A stretch of 64,000 nt of DNA from Cannabis sativa (Eukaryota; Streptophyta; Magnoliopsida; Rosales; Cannabaceae): NCBI RefSeq assembly GCF_029168945.1, contig NC_083610.1, positions 69,927,580-69,991,579 on the forward strand, given 5' to 3'. A program made the position numbers and the translations under genes. Shown here one piece after another: positions 47,901-63,308 of the stretch. The first letter of the stretch is position 1; the number at the start of each line of letters is the position of its first letter. The notes below the pieces were generated by a model, which worked only from the letters and a program-made list of their open reading frames with translations, had not been told where the DNA came from and made no database searches.

Positions 47901-48814
47901 ACTCGAAAACTGTTCGTAACATCATTAAAGGAGGTAAACCTAGTGGGGTGGGAGGTGACAGGTGGGTTTGGAAAAAGGGTCAGAATGGTCGACTCTCTAC
48001 TAAGTCTGCTTACCTTGTCCAAGCCTTGGAAACGGCTCCTGACTACGTGGTTGCGCCAAGTCTGTGAAATAAACTCTGGAACTCGAAAATTATGGAACGA
48101 CATAAGGTTCTCTGGTGAAGCATCTTATCTGACGCCCTGCCCATTCGGGGCCTCCTGGCAAAAAAAATTACGATTGACGAGGTTACTTGCTCCTTAAGTG
48201 GGGAGTATGAAGAATCTATGGAGCACATGTTCCTCTATTGTAATTTTGTGTACCATCTATGGAAGCATCTCCGTGGGGAATCTTTTCGGCTCCTGGTCTG
48301 GGGGCAGTGTTTGGGATTGGGTAACTTTATGTGGAACTTGAGGAACATAGGGGTAAATACGGACAAGCTGTTCCTTTATGCCTCGATCGTTGTGGATACC
48401 ATCTGGAGAACTCAAAATGATAAAGTGCACAATTACTCTCCGAGTAACATTAAAATTGTCATTGACTCTATCTCTAATTGTTTTATAGATTATGCTGCTT
48501 GCTTGCTTATCCCGGCGGTGGATACGGTGTCTCCTGCGTGGTCTCCCCATTCAGAAGATTGGATCAAAATCAACTGTGATGTTAGGGTTGGTTGTGAGTC
48601 CATGTGCATAGCAGCCTTGGCTAGAGATCACTCAGGGACAGTTCTGTGGGGTGTTGCCAACATACTCAATTTCACAAATCCTCTGATTGGCGAGGCGGCG
48701 ACGTCGTGTCAACTTGCTTTAGAAACTGCTGCTTCATGGAAGCATGATTTTATCTTAGTGGAGAGTGATTTTGAAAGGATTATTAAAGCGCTTAAAGGAG
48801 TCCAGACCATCTAG
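44964..48814 (+). pseudogene. LINE ORF2 (endonuclease, RT, zf-RVT, RNase H), decayed
   Basis: It starts MRGVAWNCRGLGQ at 44964, the usual endonuclease start of plant LINEs. Endonuclease pieces run to 45707 (ILGDVNFVL, NSDHRPLCL). A linker lies at 45726-46193. The RT is an open 418-codon stretch (46281-47537) with [36 protein letters not shown] and a catalytic box that reads FAND rather than FADD. The zf-RVT region is 47540-48200 and the RNase H 48218-48814 (INCDVRVG..., LVESDFERII). The Asp-to-Asn change fits a G-to-A substitution. Stops at about 45049, 45266, 46191 and 47537 inactivate it. Confidence 0.88.
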
Positions 48815-49539
48815 AACTTTGATAATTATATTTCTACTTGTAATCAACTCTCTAAGAATTTTTTATCTTGTAATTTTTTGTTTATCCCCAGATGTTGTAA
48901 CTTTGCATCACACAACGTTGCTAGATGGGCTTTTGCTCAGAATATTAAGGGTATAGTGGATCCCGCCTCTATACCTAATACTATCCTTTGTAATGACCGT
49001 AAAGTCTAATTTTTTGTTATCAATGAACGTTTTATTTTTCAAAAAAAAAAAAAAAATAGTCCAGTTGCCTGTGTCCAAATTAGTTTGTTAGCTTTTCGGT
49101 TAGTGAGTTAATTATTTGTTGTAACTATCTCAGTTGCCTTAGTGTATTATCTTAATTCTGTATATAAACCATTGTAGTGTTATTCTTCCGAATTAATGAG
49201 AAAATGCACAATTGATTCTTTCTTTCTCAATTGTCAAATCTTACAAGAATATATGACTTTCTCACTCTGTCTCAAATTGGTGTCTCTCATTGTTTAAAAA
49301 GAATTAATAACACAAAAAGAAAAGTAACCAATCATTAGTTATTTTTTTAATTATAAAGTGTACGTACTATGTTATTCCAATCCCTTGAATTGAGAAAAAT
49401 AAGCAATACCATAATTCGTTAAGTAAGGTATCATAACTCATTTTAGTATAGATGAGTTAAGGAAGAGTTTGATGATTGAGAACATGTGTACATAACTCCA
49501 TTTATTTATTTATTTGGGAACTTGAGATGACTTACAAAG

Positions 49540-49988
49540 TGTTATCTCTATGTGTTGCTTCCTGAGTAGGTTTGGGCTTTTCTTCTCGGTCCAATGGTGC
49601 ATTGGGTGTTAATTTCATTCCATAGTTGAAGACTTTGAAGTTCATATACATGACAAGATTAAGCAAATGCTAATGGAAAAACAGGAAATAATATTAACAA
49701 CAATAATAGTAAATAGTAATAACGAGGACTTATTTGAGATAATATTTGTTTCAAGCATGCCGTGGCTGGTTGGCATTGCCTTTTGGTGATTCAATTCAAC
49801 CATAAGAATCCTCGTAAAACCGTTACCAATATAACGGCAGGAATCTGATTAACTTGAAAAACAAATGGGAGAAGAAGCCATGAATTAAACTTTCCCTGAT
49901 CGTGGTGTACTGTTCCGGTCAACGCCGCGAGCTCAATGCGATGAGCAAGATTCAGCTTGGGTTTACCTTTGTTTGGAGATTGTGGTTA
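49540..49988 (-). pseudogene. Coding-like remnants of an unidentified membrane protein
   Basis: On the minus strand, a frame from about 49988 to 49817 reads SPNKGKPKLNLAHRIELAAL, then TGTVHHDQGKFNSWLLLPF and a hydrophobic end LVTVLRGFLWLN before TGA. Farther on (49650-49540) another open stretch reads MYMNFKVFNYGMKLTPNAPL then DREEKPKPTQEATHRDN. The two could be adjacent exons of one broken gene. The hydrophobic composition suggests a membrane segment. No family was recognised. Confidence 0.33.
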
Positions 49989-50295
49989 TCTGGTTCTGTT
50001 AATCTAGTTTAATAAATTTACTATAATTATTATTGGATTACTGTATATTGAACTATATATTTTGCATACAGTTTTATTATTATTATTATTTTGGTAAATG
50101 TAGAGGGAACAGTCAAAAGAAAGGGAAATTAAAATTAATTAGCTATTCCTTCCAGTTCTAATCTTAATGTGCTCTGCAAAATTGCAAATGCAACTAAACC
50201 TTTTTACTATTCTGGCTGTCTATATGTTATGGTTGGGTTTTAAGTTATTTAGAATAAGTTTCACTCCCAGACAAGGTCCGACGTAACCACTTGTA

Positions 50296-50592
50296 CACTA
50301 CTACAAAATTGACTTTTAGCGTTAAATAATAAAATATACGCGTGTCAATTAGTCATTGATGTTATCTATCAACGATACTATTTTAAGCATTGGCGTCATT
50401 GACTTCTCATATTATATCATCAGTTAGCAATAGAAACTATTTTTAGCGTCTTGTTCTTTTTATCAAACATGTTGACGCGATTTTTCGTCAACTAATCTAA
50501 GAAGATTATAAAAAATAAGAGGACTACGTCAATTCGATATTGGCAAAATAAAACTATAAAACGTAAAAAGGGACACTAGGATTTATAGTAGT
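50296..50592. mobile_element. Possible CACTA-type MITE
   Basis: The left end CACTACTACAAAATTGAC resembles CACTA termini, and internal repeats of tagcgtc/gtca follow. The right end near ttatagtag is a diverged inverted copy. The TSD is unclear. Confidence 0.4.
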
Positions 50593-50598
50593 TCACCC

Positions 50599-50811
50599 CA
50601 TATAGTCAGGACCGGCCTTAGGCTAAGGCGGACTAGGCCCGCGCCTAAGGCCCACTCCTATCAGGGGCTCAAATGAAAAAAAAAAAACTTTTAATAAATA
50701 TACAAATATTTTTAATAATTTTTTAAAATATCATTTATTTTTATAAAAAGGGCCCTAAAATATTGTTTTTCCTAAGGCCTAAATTAACTCAAGGTCGGCC
50801 CTGCATATAAC
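50599..50811. mobile_element. Small MITE, probable hAT type, 197 bp
   Basis: The body is 50607-50803. Inverted ends are CAGGACCGGCC and, reversed, CAGGGCCGACC. The flanking 8-mers catatagt and catataac match at six positions, fitting a decayed 8-bp TSD. A second copy lies at 30902-31086. Confidence 0.7.
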
Positions 50812-51539
50812 GATAGTAATGAGGCTACGTACTTTGTATTTTATTAATTGGTTTTAAGACACTATTATGTTCTTAAGATTGTGTATGACAATATTACAAA
50901 AAGAATTTATGGGTGAAATTTATGTCCAAATCTATGAACGATGGCTGATGGGAGACAAACAATTCATAAATCTAGTAAAAGTAATGGTGAGACCAATTTT
51001 TCTTGGAAACAATAGCAGGGAAGAAGCCAAAAAGAGATAATGGTCTCTTATCCTCGGTGAAATCGTGTTTCAGAATGATGAAGGAGATTTGTTTTAAGAG
51101 TGTCAATGGTGACTTGAAGGTGAGACTTGGTGCATCAAGAAAGTATGTGAAAGAAAGATCAGAAAGCGGTCCCCTTTTTCTAATTTTATCACTATGTATA
51201 TATAGGCCTAGAGTTGGGTTGTGAGCTCCCACAATCCAAGGAACTACATTACAATTAATAAGAAACAAATACAAAATAGCATAAATATATTGAGAAGATC
51301 CCACAAGTATAAAAACTATGTTGTGATTAGGTAGTTACTCTTTTTCTTTTAAGTTGCTTATGTGCCAAAATGGCTTCTTCCTTGAAGAATAGTGAAAGTG
51401 GAGAGAATGGTCACATCTTGGTTTGAGGGAGAGCACTAACACAATGAAGGTGGCACAACTCTCACAATAGCCTCCTTGTGGTCCCCACTTAGTGAAACCA
51501 ATAAATTTACGAGTAAAGTCTATCAGCCTGTCTTGTGAC
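50812..51539 (-). other. Possible LTR remnant, no gene
   Basis: The minus strand contains a promoter-like ctatatatac motif (about 51191-51206) with a leader-like downstream region, as in short LTRs. No paired LTR or coding region was found. Open frames here do not resemble proteins. Confidence 0.25.
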
Positions 51540-53478
51540 TAAAATTTAAGCCCCAAAAATATTAGAATTGTGCTATGACAATGAGATAAGCTTAGATTCA
51601 TATCAAAAAGAGATTTAAAACGTAAGTTGAACCAAATTATTTGGATAATAATTAAGATTTATTATATAATATGAGTTAACCAGATAGTAATGAGTAGGAT
51701 TATGATCCTACTAATTTAATATAGTGTGAGTTATAAAAGTTTGTCATAAGTTGATAAATAAACGTAATTTATTAATTACTGAGATTTTATAAGAATACGT
51801 GGGGTATTATGTGAGTTATTTGTGAAATAAAAATATTTTCAAGTTTAACGACCTTATTTAGTAATTTTAATAGGACTATTGAGGTAAATTAATTTTAAAA
51901 TTATCGGGGTACTTCAGGATACTCAGGGTTGACTAAATACGCTAAGGTTAGTCTTTTCTTAATGGCCAAGAAAAGAGATAAAATAATTTTTACTATTAAA
52001 TTAAATTAAATTAATTATATTAAGGTGAAGTATATATATAAATATTACATAAAAAGTAAAAAAAAAGGTCAAAACCCTCATCTTGCTTCTTATCCTTCTT
52101 CTCTCGAGCAAACTAAAAACCAAGCAAAAGGGTCCAAATTTGTTGAGTTCTCTCTGTCCAAAACCAGCTCTTCTGTATGTTAATAGCGTCTAGAAGTGAA
52201 GCAACTTATAATGGGAAGCTAAGGTAAGGATTAATTCATTTCTTCTTTGGAAATCTTAAGTTTAAAAGTTTGATTATGTGCTTTCTGGCTATTGTGGAGT
52301 TTGTAAGTTTTGGGTTTTATTTCTAGAGTGTTTTCAGACTGGTTTTGATGCTCATTTAATAGGTTTGCAGTTGTGGTGAGGTGAGAGTCAAGTTAGAGTT
52401 TTTCAACTCAAAGCTTGAGCTCTCTGGTAACTTTAGTTTAAAGGCACGGTTTTGATTTCTGGCATATAGAGATTGTTATAATGATGTTGTATGATTATTT
52501 TATGAAGTTTGGAATTAATTGGTGGGTTTCTCGTTTCCTGTAGAAAATGGCAGACTGTTTTTGGAAAAACAATCTACCATTTTTCCTACTAGGAAACTCT
52601 GAAAATAGGTTACCATTTTTGGTGATGTTGAGAACCCTCATTTTCTATATTTTCCCGATATTCAGGGTATTGGTACTATAGTGACCTATAAGGAGACTTA
52701 CGCTGATGAATTAAGGACCTAAACGGATTAGGTCAAGTGATTTTAATCTTTTATTTTTCGTTGTTATGACACAGGGCTCGAGATCGTTGATTTTTCTCTA
52801 TTTAGGTCGACCGACACACTTGAATCGAAACTCGAGGTAAAAAAAGTACATCCGTACCACATAGCATGTTAAGATGCGATTATTATTGTTATGGGTCGAT
52901 TATGATCTCATCAAGGAAACAGTGATTACCATTAAGCAGATTAAAGTTATGACATAAATCGAAACAATTGTCAGGTTTCTTACTTGTTGATTGTCTTATT
53001 AGATAAAGACAGAGATATATGGATGCCGAGTTAGGGCATCAGTGTTGCCTTATTAGGCAATAAGATATATGGATGTTAGGTTAGGACATCGGCGTTGCCT
53101 TATTAGGCAATGAGATATGTGGATGCTGGGTTAGGGTATCATGGTTGTCTTATTAGGCAACAACAGAAATAGTTACTTTATGAAGTAACATATATGGCTT
53201 GTCTTATTATACATGTACTTGAGTATTACTGTTTAATCATGCTATTAATCTAATGTAGTTATCTATTTGTTATACAATTTTATCGTTTACTTTTCTTGTT
53301 GAGTCTTTATGACTCACGAGTGCTTTATGGTGCATGTAAGGGCAAAGGAAAATTAGGCTAGCCATGAGATTACAGTATTCCCCGGTAAATTTACATATCA
53401 ACTTATCTGACTTGTGTGGTCGAGTTGTTAAGAATTGTTTTGGGTTGCACCTGATGTGTATTTGGATGTACTCTTGTG
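51540..53478 (+). repeat. Diverged long LTR-like sequence (family C)
   Basis: The layout resembles the family-A chromovirus LTR: a leader with aaccctcatcttgcttcttatcc, an internal gcaaggtaag-type region, then ttgttgagtctttatgactcacgag and gtaagggcaaaggaaaat, comparable to the family-A ctcagtttgttgactcaca and gtaagggcatggct. No TSD or internal region was identified. A short tandem repeat around ttgccttattaggcaa/gatatatggatg recurs three to four times at 53000-53170. Confidence 0.4.
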
Positions 53479-54178
53479 TTGGAAATATTTTACCAGGATC
53501 TAGATTTACTACCAAGTATGTTTGATTAACATCCTAATATGAATTCTAAAACAATGAAATAAACACATAAGAGTTTAAGAAAACCTTACATTGGGTGCAG
53601 CGGAATATAATGACTCCTTCCATTCAGATCTCTAGCCCTTGATTCCTTTCTGTAGCAGAGCATAATCAAGATCTGAATCTGGATCTCTTTCTCTCCTTCT
53701 TTGATGTTGATTTTCCATAGTCTTACATACTATGATTGAGGTATCACTTTATGTGTGTGGGTACTACTCATTCATTCAAGGGAATTCAAAATTTAGAGAA
53801 GAAAAGAGAGAGGAAAGTGGCGCTCAGGAATTCTCTCTGAAAAGAATGAGATGCAATTGTGTGTTGTTTTCTGAAGCCATTACTTTTTATAGAATGCCCT
53901 CTAGGTTTAGGTTAGAATTGTGTGGCATTAAAATAATGGAAAAATAAAATGGTAAACCTCTTGCATAGTGGGCGGCCCATATAAGGAAATTGGGCCTCAC
54001 TTTGCAACTTTCCCATTTTGTTATTTTTCATTCGTATTTTCTCAAAAATGCCAATTTTCCAATTTAACCATTTAAATGGCAATTCTAATTATTTAATAAC
54101 TTAAGAATAATTATTAAATAATATTATCATTTAATATATTTATTAATTTAGACATATAAAATATCTTAATTAATAAAT
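53479..54178 (+). mobile_element. Family-B LTR fragment
   Basis: It starts TGTTGGAAATATTTTACCAGG and matches the first roughly 700 bp of the solo LTR at 3640 (including gcagcggaatataatgactcc and the AT-rich taattaataaa region). It then ends abruptly against the Sirevirus-like gag. The 3' part is missing, so it is truncated. Confidence 0.78.
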
Positions 54179-56214
54179 AAACCTAGAAACAGTATACCCT
54201 TGTTCATAAATCTGACTAATGCTAAGTAAATTAGCCCTTAGTCCCTCAACAAGCATCATACTTTTTAACATTGGTAACCCTTTAAAATTGAGAGTTCCCA
54301 TACTAATAACATTTCCTGCTAGACCATTACTAAATGTGACCTCACCATATTGCATTGGTATGATATTTATCAAAAAATCCTTGTCACCTATCATATGTCT
54401 AGAGGAACCACTATCAAAATACCACATTTGAGAAGTAATAGTTTTATCAGAAAATTCAACATGACATTTTTCTTTCAATCTACTTTTGTTTAGGAGCATT
54501 ATGTTTCTTTTGAAATTTTTTTAAAATACCAAAATATTTTGATTTCAACATATTTTGTATGGTGAAACATCTATGCCGAATATGCCTCTTAATACCACAT
54601 AAATGACAAATTGGAATAAATCTTCTTACCTGAGAACTTACCCTTTTCGATCTTACTGGAGACTTTGCTTCTATAGAGGATGCATTTGTAGCAGCAGACC
54701 TTGAATTTGCAGCGGCAAGTGAATTCGATGAAGTACCGGATTTCACAAATTTTGTTTTTCTAGAACTTTCAGAACCATTTGAACCTAGGCCAGCAGAGCC
54801 CCTTTGACCTGCATTCTCAACTTCCTCAAAAATAGAAGATCCATGATTAAATATTTGAACATTTTTCTTGAAATTTTCAAGTTCTTTCTTTAATAAATTA
54901 TTTTTCATCTTTTAAACAGACAAATGTCTCACATTCTTTAATTTTCAATTCAAGAGATACAATTTGATGAGACAATTGTTTAATTATTTTAGACGTTGAT
55001 TTATTTTTAGAAGTAATATGTATCCACTTTTCATATATAATCTTGTAAGAGTCAGCCAGGGATTCCTCACAGATTTCAGATTCATCTGAATCAAAAAATT
55101 CTTTTTTTTTTAATGGTATTATTCAGATATACCAATCTTTCCTTTACTTGTGAATCACAAAAAAAAAAAAAAAAAAAAAAAAAATAGAAGAAATAGAGAT
55201 ATTAGTGCAAAATTATTAGAATTCTCTTCATCAAGTTTCATCATCACTCCAAGCGACATTGAAGCTTTTCTTACTTTTTTTTTCAGAGTATTTGCACATT
55301 CAGATTGAATATGTCCAAAACCTTCACACTCCTTACACTGAATTCCTTTTTTATTATTAGTTACTAAAGGTTTAAAATAAGTATTTCCTTTTGAAAATTT
55401 GGATGAATTCTTTTTAGTACCCATATTTTTCACATATTTATGAAAGTTCTTGGTTAAAAAAGCAATTTCATCATCGCATTCATCATCAGAACTTTCTTTT
55501 TCAACAACTTTTAATGCAATACTTTTACCTTTATCAGTTGTGGATTTGAGTTTGTCCTTCTACTTGATTTGTTGATTTAATTCAAAAGTACGCAAGGAAC
55601 CCATTAACTCCTCCACCTTCATCATGCTAAAATCTTTTGCTTCTTCCATATCTAAAAGTTTAGTGTCTAACTTGTCTAGAAGAACTCTAATAATTTTTCT
55701 AACAATAACTAATTCATCAAGCTTTTCACCAAGAATAAAATGTTCATTAGCTATATTAGACAATCTTTCATAAAACTTAGACAAGGTTTTATTTTCAGAC
55801 ATTCTAAGATCTTCAAATATTGTCTGAAGTTAATAAACCTAGAACGCTTAACATCAGAATTTCCTTCAAATTGTGTTTGAAGGATTTGCCAAGCATCCTT
55901 AACAGATTTACAAGAAAGTATAAGCTTAATAAAATCTTCACCTACTCTATCAAATATATCATTAAAGTTGTACTATTGGAAGCAAATAACTAATTATTAT
56001 CTTTAGTAGATCATTCAAGTTCAGGTTTTAACTTTGAATTACCTTCGAAATCTACCACAACAAGATAAGACCATCTTGAAAGAATTATTCTCCATATTTT
56101 TTCATCTTGGGACTGGATGAATGCTCCCATTCTCACCTTCTAGTAAGGGTAGTTAGAGTCATTGAAAAGTGATAGACGAGAAATAGAACTTCCTTCTATA
56201 AAAAAAAATTTCAT
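54179..56214 (-). pseudogene. Sirevirus-like Copia gag and protease start, decayed
   Basis: The start codon is probably at 56212-56214 (MKF...). The gag core follows (MGAFIQSQDEKIWRIIL region, about 56050-56130) and the UBN2-like block (ERLSNIANEHFILGEKLDE, 55560-55802). There are two zinc knuckles, CKECEGFGHIQSEC (about 55310-55355) and CHLCGIKRHIRHRC (about 54570-54615). The protease active-site motif WYFDSGSSRHMIGDKDFL lies at about 54370-54425. Two knuckles and this protease form fit Sireviruses. It contains stops and an A/T-run insertion at 55157-55184. Pol is lost where the family-B LTR fragment begins. Confidence 0.8.
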
Positions 56215-56257
56215 AGAAAATACAAGAAAACGTTAAAGGATCACACAAAAAGTTTAG

Positions 56258-56275
56258 TATCATGCTCTAATACCA
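56258..56275 (-). promoter_or_regulatory. Primer-binding site variant of the Sirevirus-like element
   Basis: On the minus strand, ttggtattagagcatgat lies between the LTR end and the gag start. It differs from the usual TGGTATCAGAGC by one base and would pair with tRNA-iMet. Confidence 0.75.
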
Positions 56276-56285
56276 ACTAAAAAAT

Positions 56286-57170
56286 TGTGCTTTTGTATAT
56301 GCCAATAACTTTCTTTAATAACAATGAAGAAAAAAGCGACTGTAAAGATCTACAGTAACAGAATGGAAGCTTGTTTTTGTAGAACACAAATTTGCAGTAA
56401 CAGAACATAAATAAGAGTGCAAAATATAAAAACTTGACACAAGAGAAATATACGTGGTACCAGTGTTCTTTCAAATACTCCTGGTTCATGGGGCCACGTC
56501 TAGAAAATGAAATCAATTAGTAAAGTCTCAAATAATTACAAATACAATTGACTTAAACAAGTTTAGACTTTCTCAAAAGTTTTTCCACAATCCTTTATAA
56601 TTTACTTTGCCAATTTGATTTCTAAACATCACCAAATAGTGAAATCCCTTTGTCTTTTGATGTGTGAGTGTTTACTTCCTCTCAAAGTAAGGTTTGACAA
56701 GTCTTCTCTTGAAGACCCTTCTCTTATCTAATGGAGTTCTTCAACCTATTCTAAGAACAATATAGGAACAATAAACGAAGACTAAAACCTAGTTGAACAC
56801 TCTAGGTTTTCACAAAAGAAACTCTCTCCTCACAAAGATTAAAATATGCAAAGTGAAACTAGAAGAGGTGAAAATATTTAGCTGCTCTCTAGGTCTTATT
56901 TATAGACCATAGAAATCTTAGAGATAGCCTCGAACACGTCTTCAAAGATGTACAAAACTTTTTTTAGAAAAATCCCTAATTTGCAAGATCAAATTCGTAT
57001 TCTGCTGCAGCAGGACCAAACATGAAACTTTTTAATTTGCTATATACATAGCAAGACCGAAATTATCATTTAGAGAAAGGGAATGTCAATTTTTTAAAAA
57101 ATAGGCAACTTTTCATAAAGAGAATTCCTTCTTTTATATGATAAGTTTCATAAACAGAGAGAAACAACTG
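56286..57170 (-). repeat. 5' LTR of the Sirevirus-like element
   Basis: On the minus strand the LTR ends in GCACA next to the primer-binding site. It carries a TATA box (tctataaata at plus 56897-56906) and a U5-like region with gacgtggccccatgaacc, as in Sirevirus LTRs. The upstream limit near 57170 is an estimate, and no TSD was found. Confidence 0.6.
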
Positions 57171-57594
57171 AAAACAAAAGGAAAATGACAATTAAAGGAC
57201 CGAAGTTAACACCAAAAAAATATTTTAATTGTACAATAAAAATATACATTAATTAAAAATATTTTGACAATAAATTGCAGAATTGGACTTTACAATTATA
57301 AGTACCCAAATTATAAAAACAAATTAAAAATGGAAAAAATAAGAAAAAAAAGATAACATGAATTAAAGATTTCCTAATTTTCTAATACAAATTAAAAACT
57401 ATATATTTTAAATTTTATGTAATAATAAAAAAAATAATTAAATAAAGGTAAAATTGGATTTAAGAATTACCAAATCTTAAATTAGTGAGGGATCCATATA
57501 TTTCCTTCTCTCTTTTTAAAAAATAAAAATAATGCAAACTTATATTGTATTTAATAAAATTTAGATTTACTAGAAAGTCTCTTATTTCAACCTC

Positions 57595-58288
57595 TTAGGG
57601 CTCGTTTGGTATGCCGTATAAGGGTCGTATTGTATTAAATAATATATAACACTATGTTTGGATTAAGCAATGTATTGCATTAATTATTACGGCTAAATAT
57701 TTTAATACAATGTATGTTGTATTATTTAATACATAATAAATGGTCCGTATTAGCTTGTATTATAATATTTACAAAGGATTTGGGGTCAACACCAATCTCC
57801 GACCCGGACCCGGACCTGGACACGGACGCGAACCCTAGATCCCGGACCCGGGACCGAACTCGGACCCCGACCCAGACTCAGACCCTGGACCCGAACACAG
57901 ACCCGAACCCAGACCCCGACCCAGACTCGGACCCCGGACCCGAACACGGACCCCGACCCGGACCCCGAAACCCAACGCGGACCCTGACCCAAACCCAGGA
58001 CCCGGACCCGGTACCCAGACCCGAACCTGAACCCGAACCCGGACCCCGACCTAGACCCGGACCCGGGATGTGGACCCAGACGCTGGACCCAGACCCGGTA
58101 CCCGAGACCCGGAATCGTACGTAGTTGGTGTTGGGATCGAGTGTATTAAAAATATATTATAACTTTACACAATCAATTAATGCAAGTCAATACCAAAAGA
58201 TTGTATTGTATTAAATAATACTAATACAATACAATCCAACACAATACAATACAATACATTACAATACGGCGTACCAAAAGAGCCCTTA
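57595..58288. mobile_element. PIF/Harbinger (Tourist-type) MITE, TSD TTA
   Basis: The body is 57598-58285. Inverted ends are GGGCTCGTTTGGTATGCCGTA and, reversed, GGGCTCTTTTGGTACGCCGTA. The flanking TTA trinucleotides (57595-57597, 58286-58288) are typical of this superfamily. The arms are rich in taatacaat motifs and the centre is replaced by a GC-rich minisatellite. No transposase is present. Confidence 0.85.
57793..58115. repeat. GC-rich C-strand minisatellite within the MITE
   Basis: More than 300 bp is built from variants of ACCCGG, ACCCAG and ACCCCG with strong strand asymmetry: the plus strand is C-rich and the minus strand G-rich. It is conspicuous in AT-rich surroundings. Its translations give Asp-Pro and Arg-Thr repeats, which I regard as fortuitous. 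The G-rich strand could form G-quadruplexes. Confidence 0.9.
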
Positions 58289-58993
58289 GAGTTCTTAATA
58301 TTTTAATTTATTATTAGGCGTGTTCAAAAAACTTTGAACCTGTTTTCATCATAATAGTTAGTTTTTATAAAAATTACTGAGATAATATTATAACTATAGC
58401 GAATACGGTTATAAGAATGAAAAAATTAAAAATTAATATTCCCACATATATGTTCCGGGTGCCAATATTAACTAAAGTTGGAATTATGACTCTATTAGAA
58501 ATGGTTGATCACACCTAAAGTACCACTCTCTGGGGTGCGACATAGGTGATTTGAGTCATTCTTGTTGGGCATATGACTATGAGTTTGAGCACGTATCCGA
58601 GTAAAACCTGACACAATAGTGATAGGTTAAAAAAACAGAAAAAAAAAAGGCTTAAGAATACACTTCGTGTTGTAAAGACTAAAAGAGTAACAAGAAGAAG
58701 ACTTGTCATATAAAGCTCAGCTCTGAGTACGTAACACGAAACCTTAGCCAACGCACTATTTCTCTCTCTCTCAAAGCGTTCCAAAAGTGAGAAACGAATG
58801 ATGCTCAGAAGAACCATATAGCTGGGAAAAAGCAAAGAACCAAATAAAGCTTTAATCTTTATGTTCCCTACCTATCACATATAGTATTAGTCCAAAACGT
58901 ATTGAAATTCGTTTAAGAGAAGAAAAAGGAGAGACACCCCTCGATTTGAAACTATCTCAGCTCTTTTAGTTTTCTTCCTCTCAAAAAATCAGC
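58289..58993. other. Upstream region of the CDPK gene
   Basis: It should include the promoter and 5' UTR of the kinase gene. The last 100 bases are pyrimidine-rich (ttttcttcctctc) before the start codon. A clear TATA box was not singled out. Open frames on the minus strand here are not convincing. Confidence 0.45.

Positions 58994-63308
<4,315 letters not shown>

Larger units (their letters stand above)
42527..49069 (+). mobile_element. LINE (non-LTR retrotransposon) with poly(A) and 13-bp TSD
   Basis: The element body is 42540-49056 (about 6.5 kb) and ends in A16 at 49041-49056. Flanking direct repeats are TAGTTGAGTTGCC (42527-42539) and TAGTCCAGTTGCC (49057-49069), which differ at two positions. 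The order is 5' leader, ORF1, ORF2 with endonuclease, RT, zf-RVT and RNase H. It is apparently full length but decayed. Confidence 0.9.
42510..49250 (+). repeat. 3' LTR of Copia element B, interrupted by a LINE
   Basis: The LTR pieces are 42510-42539 and 49057 to about 49250. The second piece contains a TATA box (tgtatataaacc, about 49158-49169) and a leader typical of a short LTR. The LTR end, near tcaaatcttaca, is estimated; no TSD for the whole element was found. Confidence 0.65.

Noticed and set aside
50972..51304. 110-codon minus-strand ORF
   Set aside because: The region looks like LTR or leader sequence with a promoter motif, and the peptide is not recognisable.
57714..58124. 136-codon ORF rich in Asp-Pro and Arg-Thr repeats
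   Set aside because: It is a translation of the GC-rich minisatellite inside a MITE; the repeat is open in several frames on both strands.
58515..58835. 106-codon minus-strand ORF upstream of the CDPK
   Set aside because: It lies in the presumed promoter, has low-complexity hydrophobic content and no family features.
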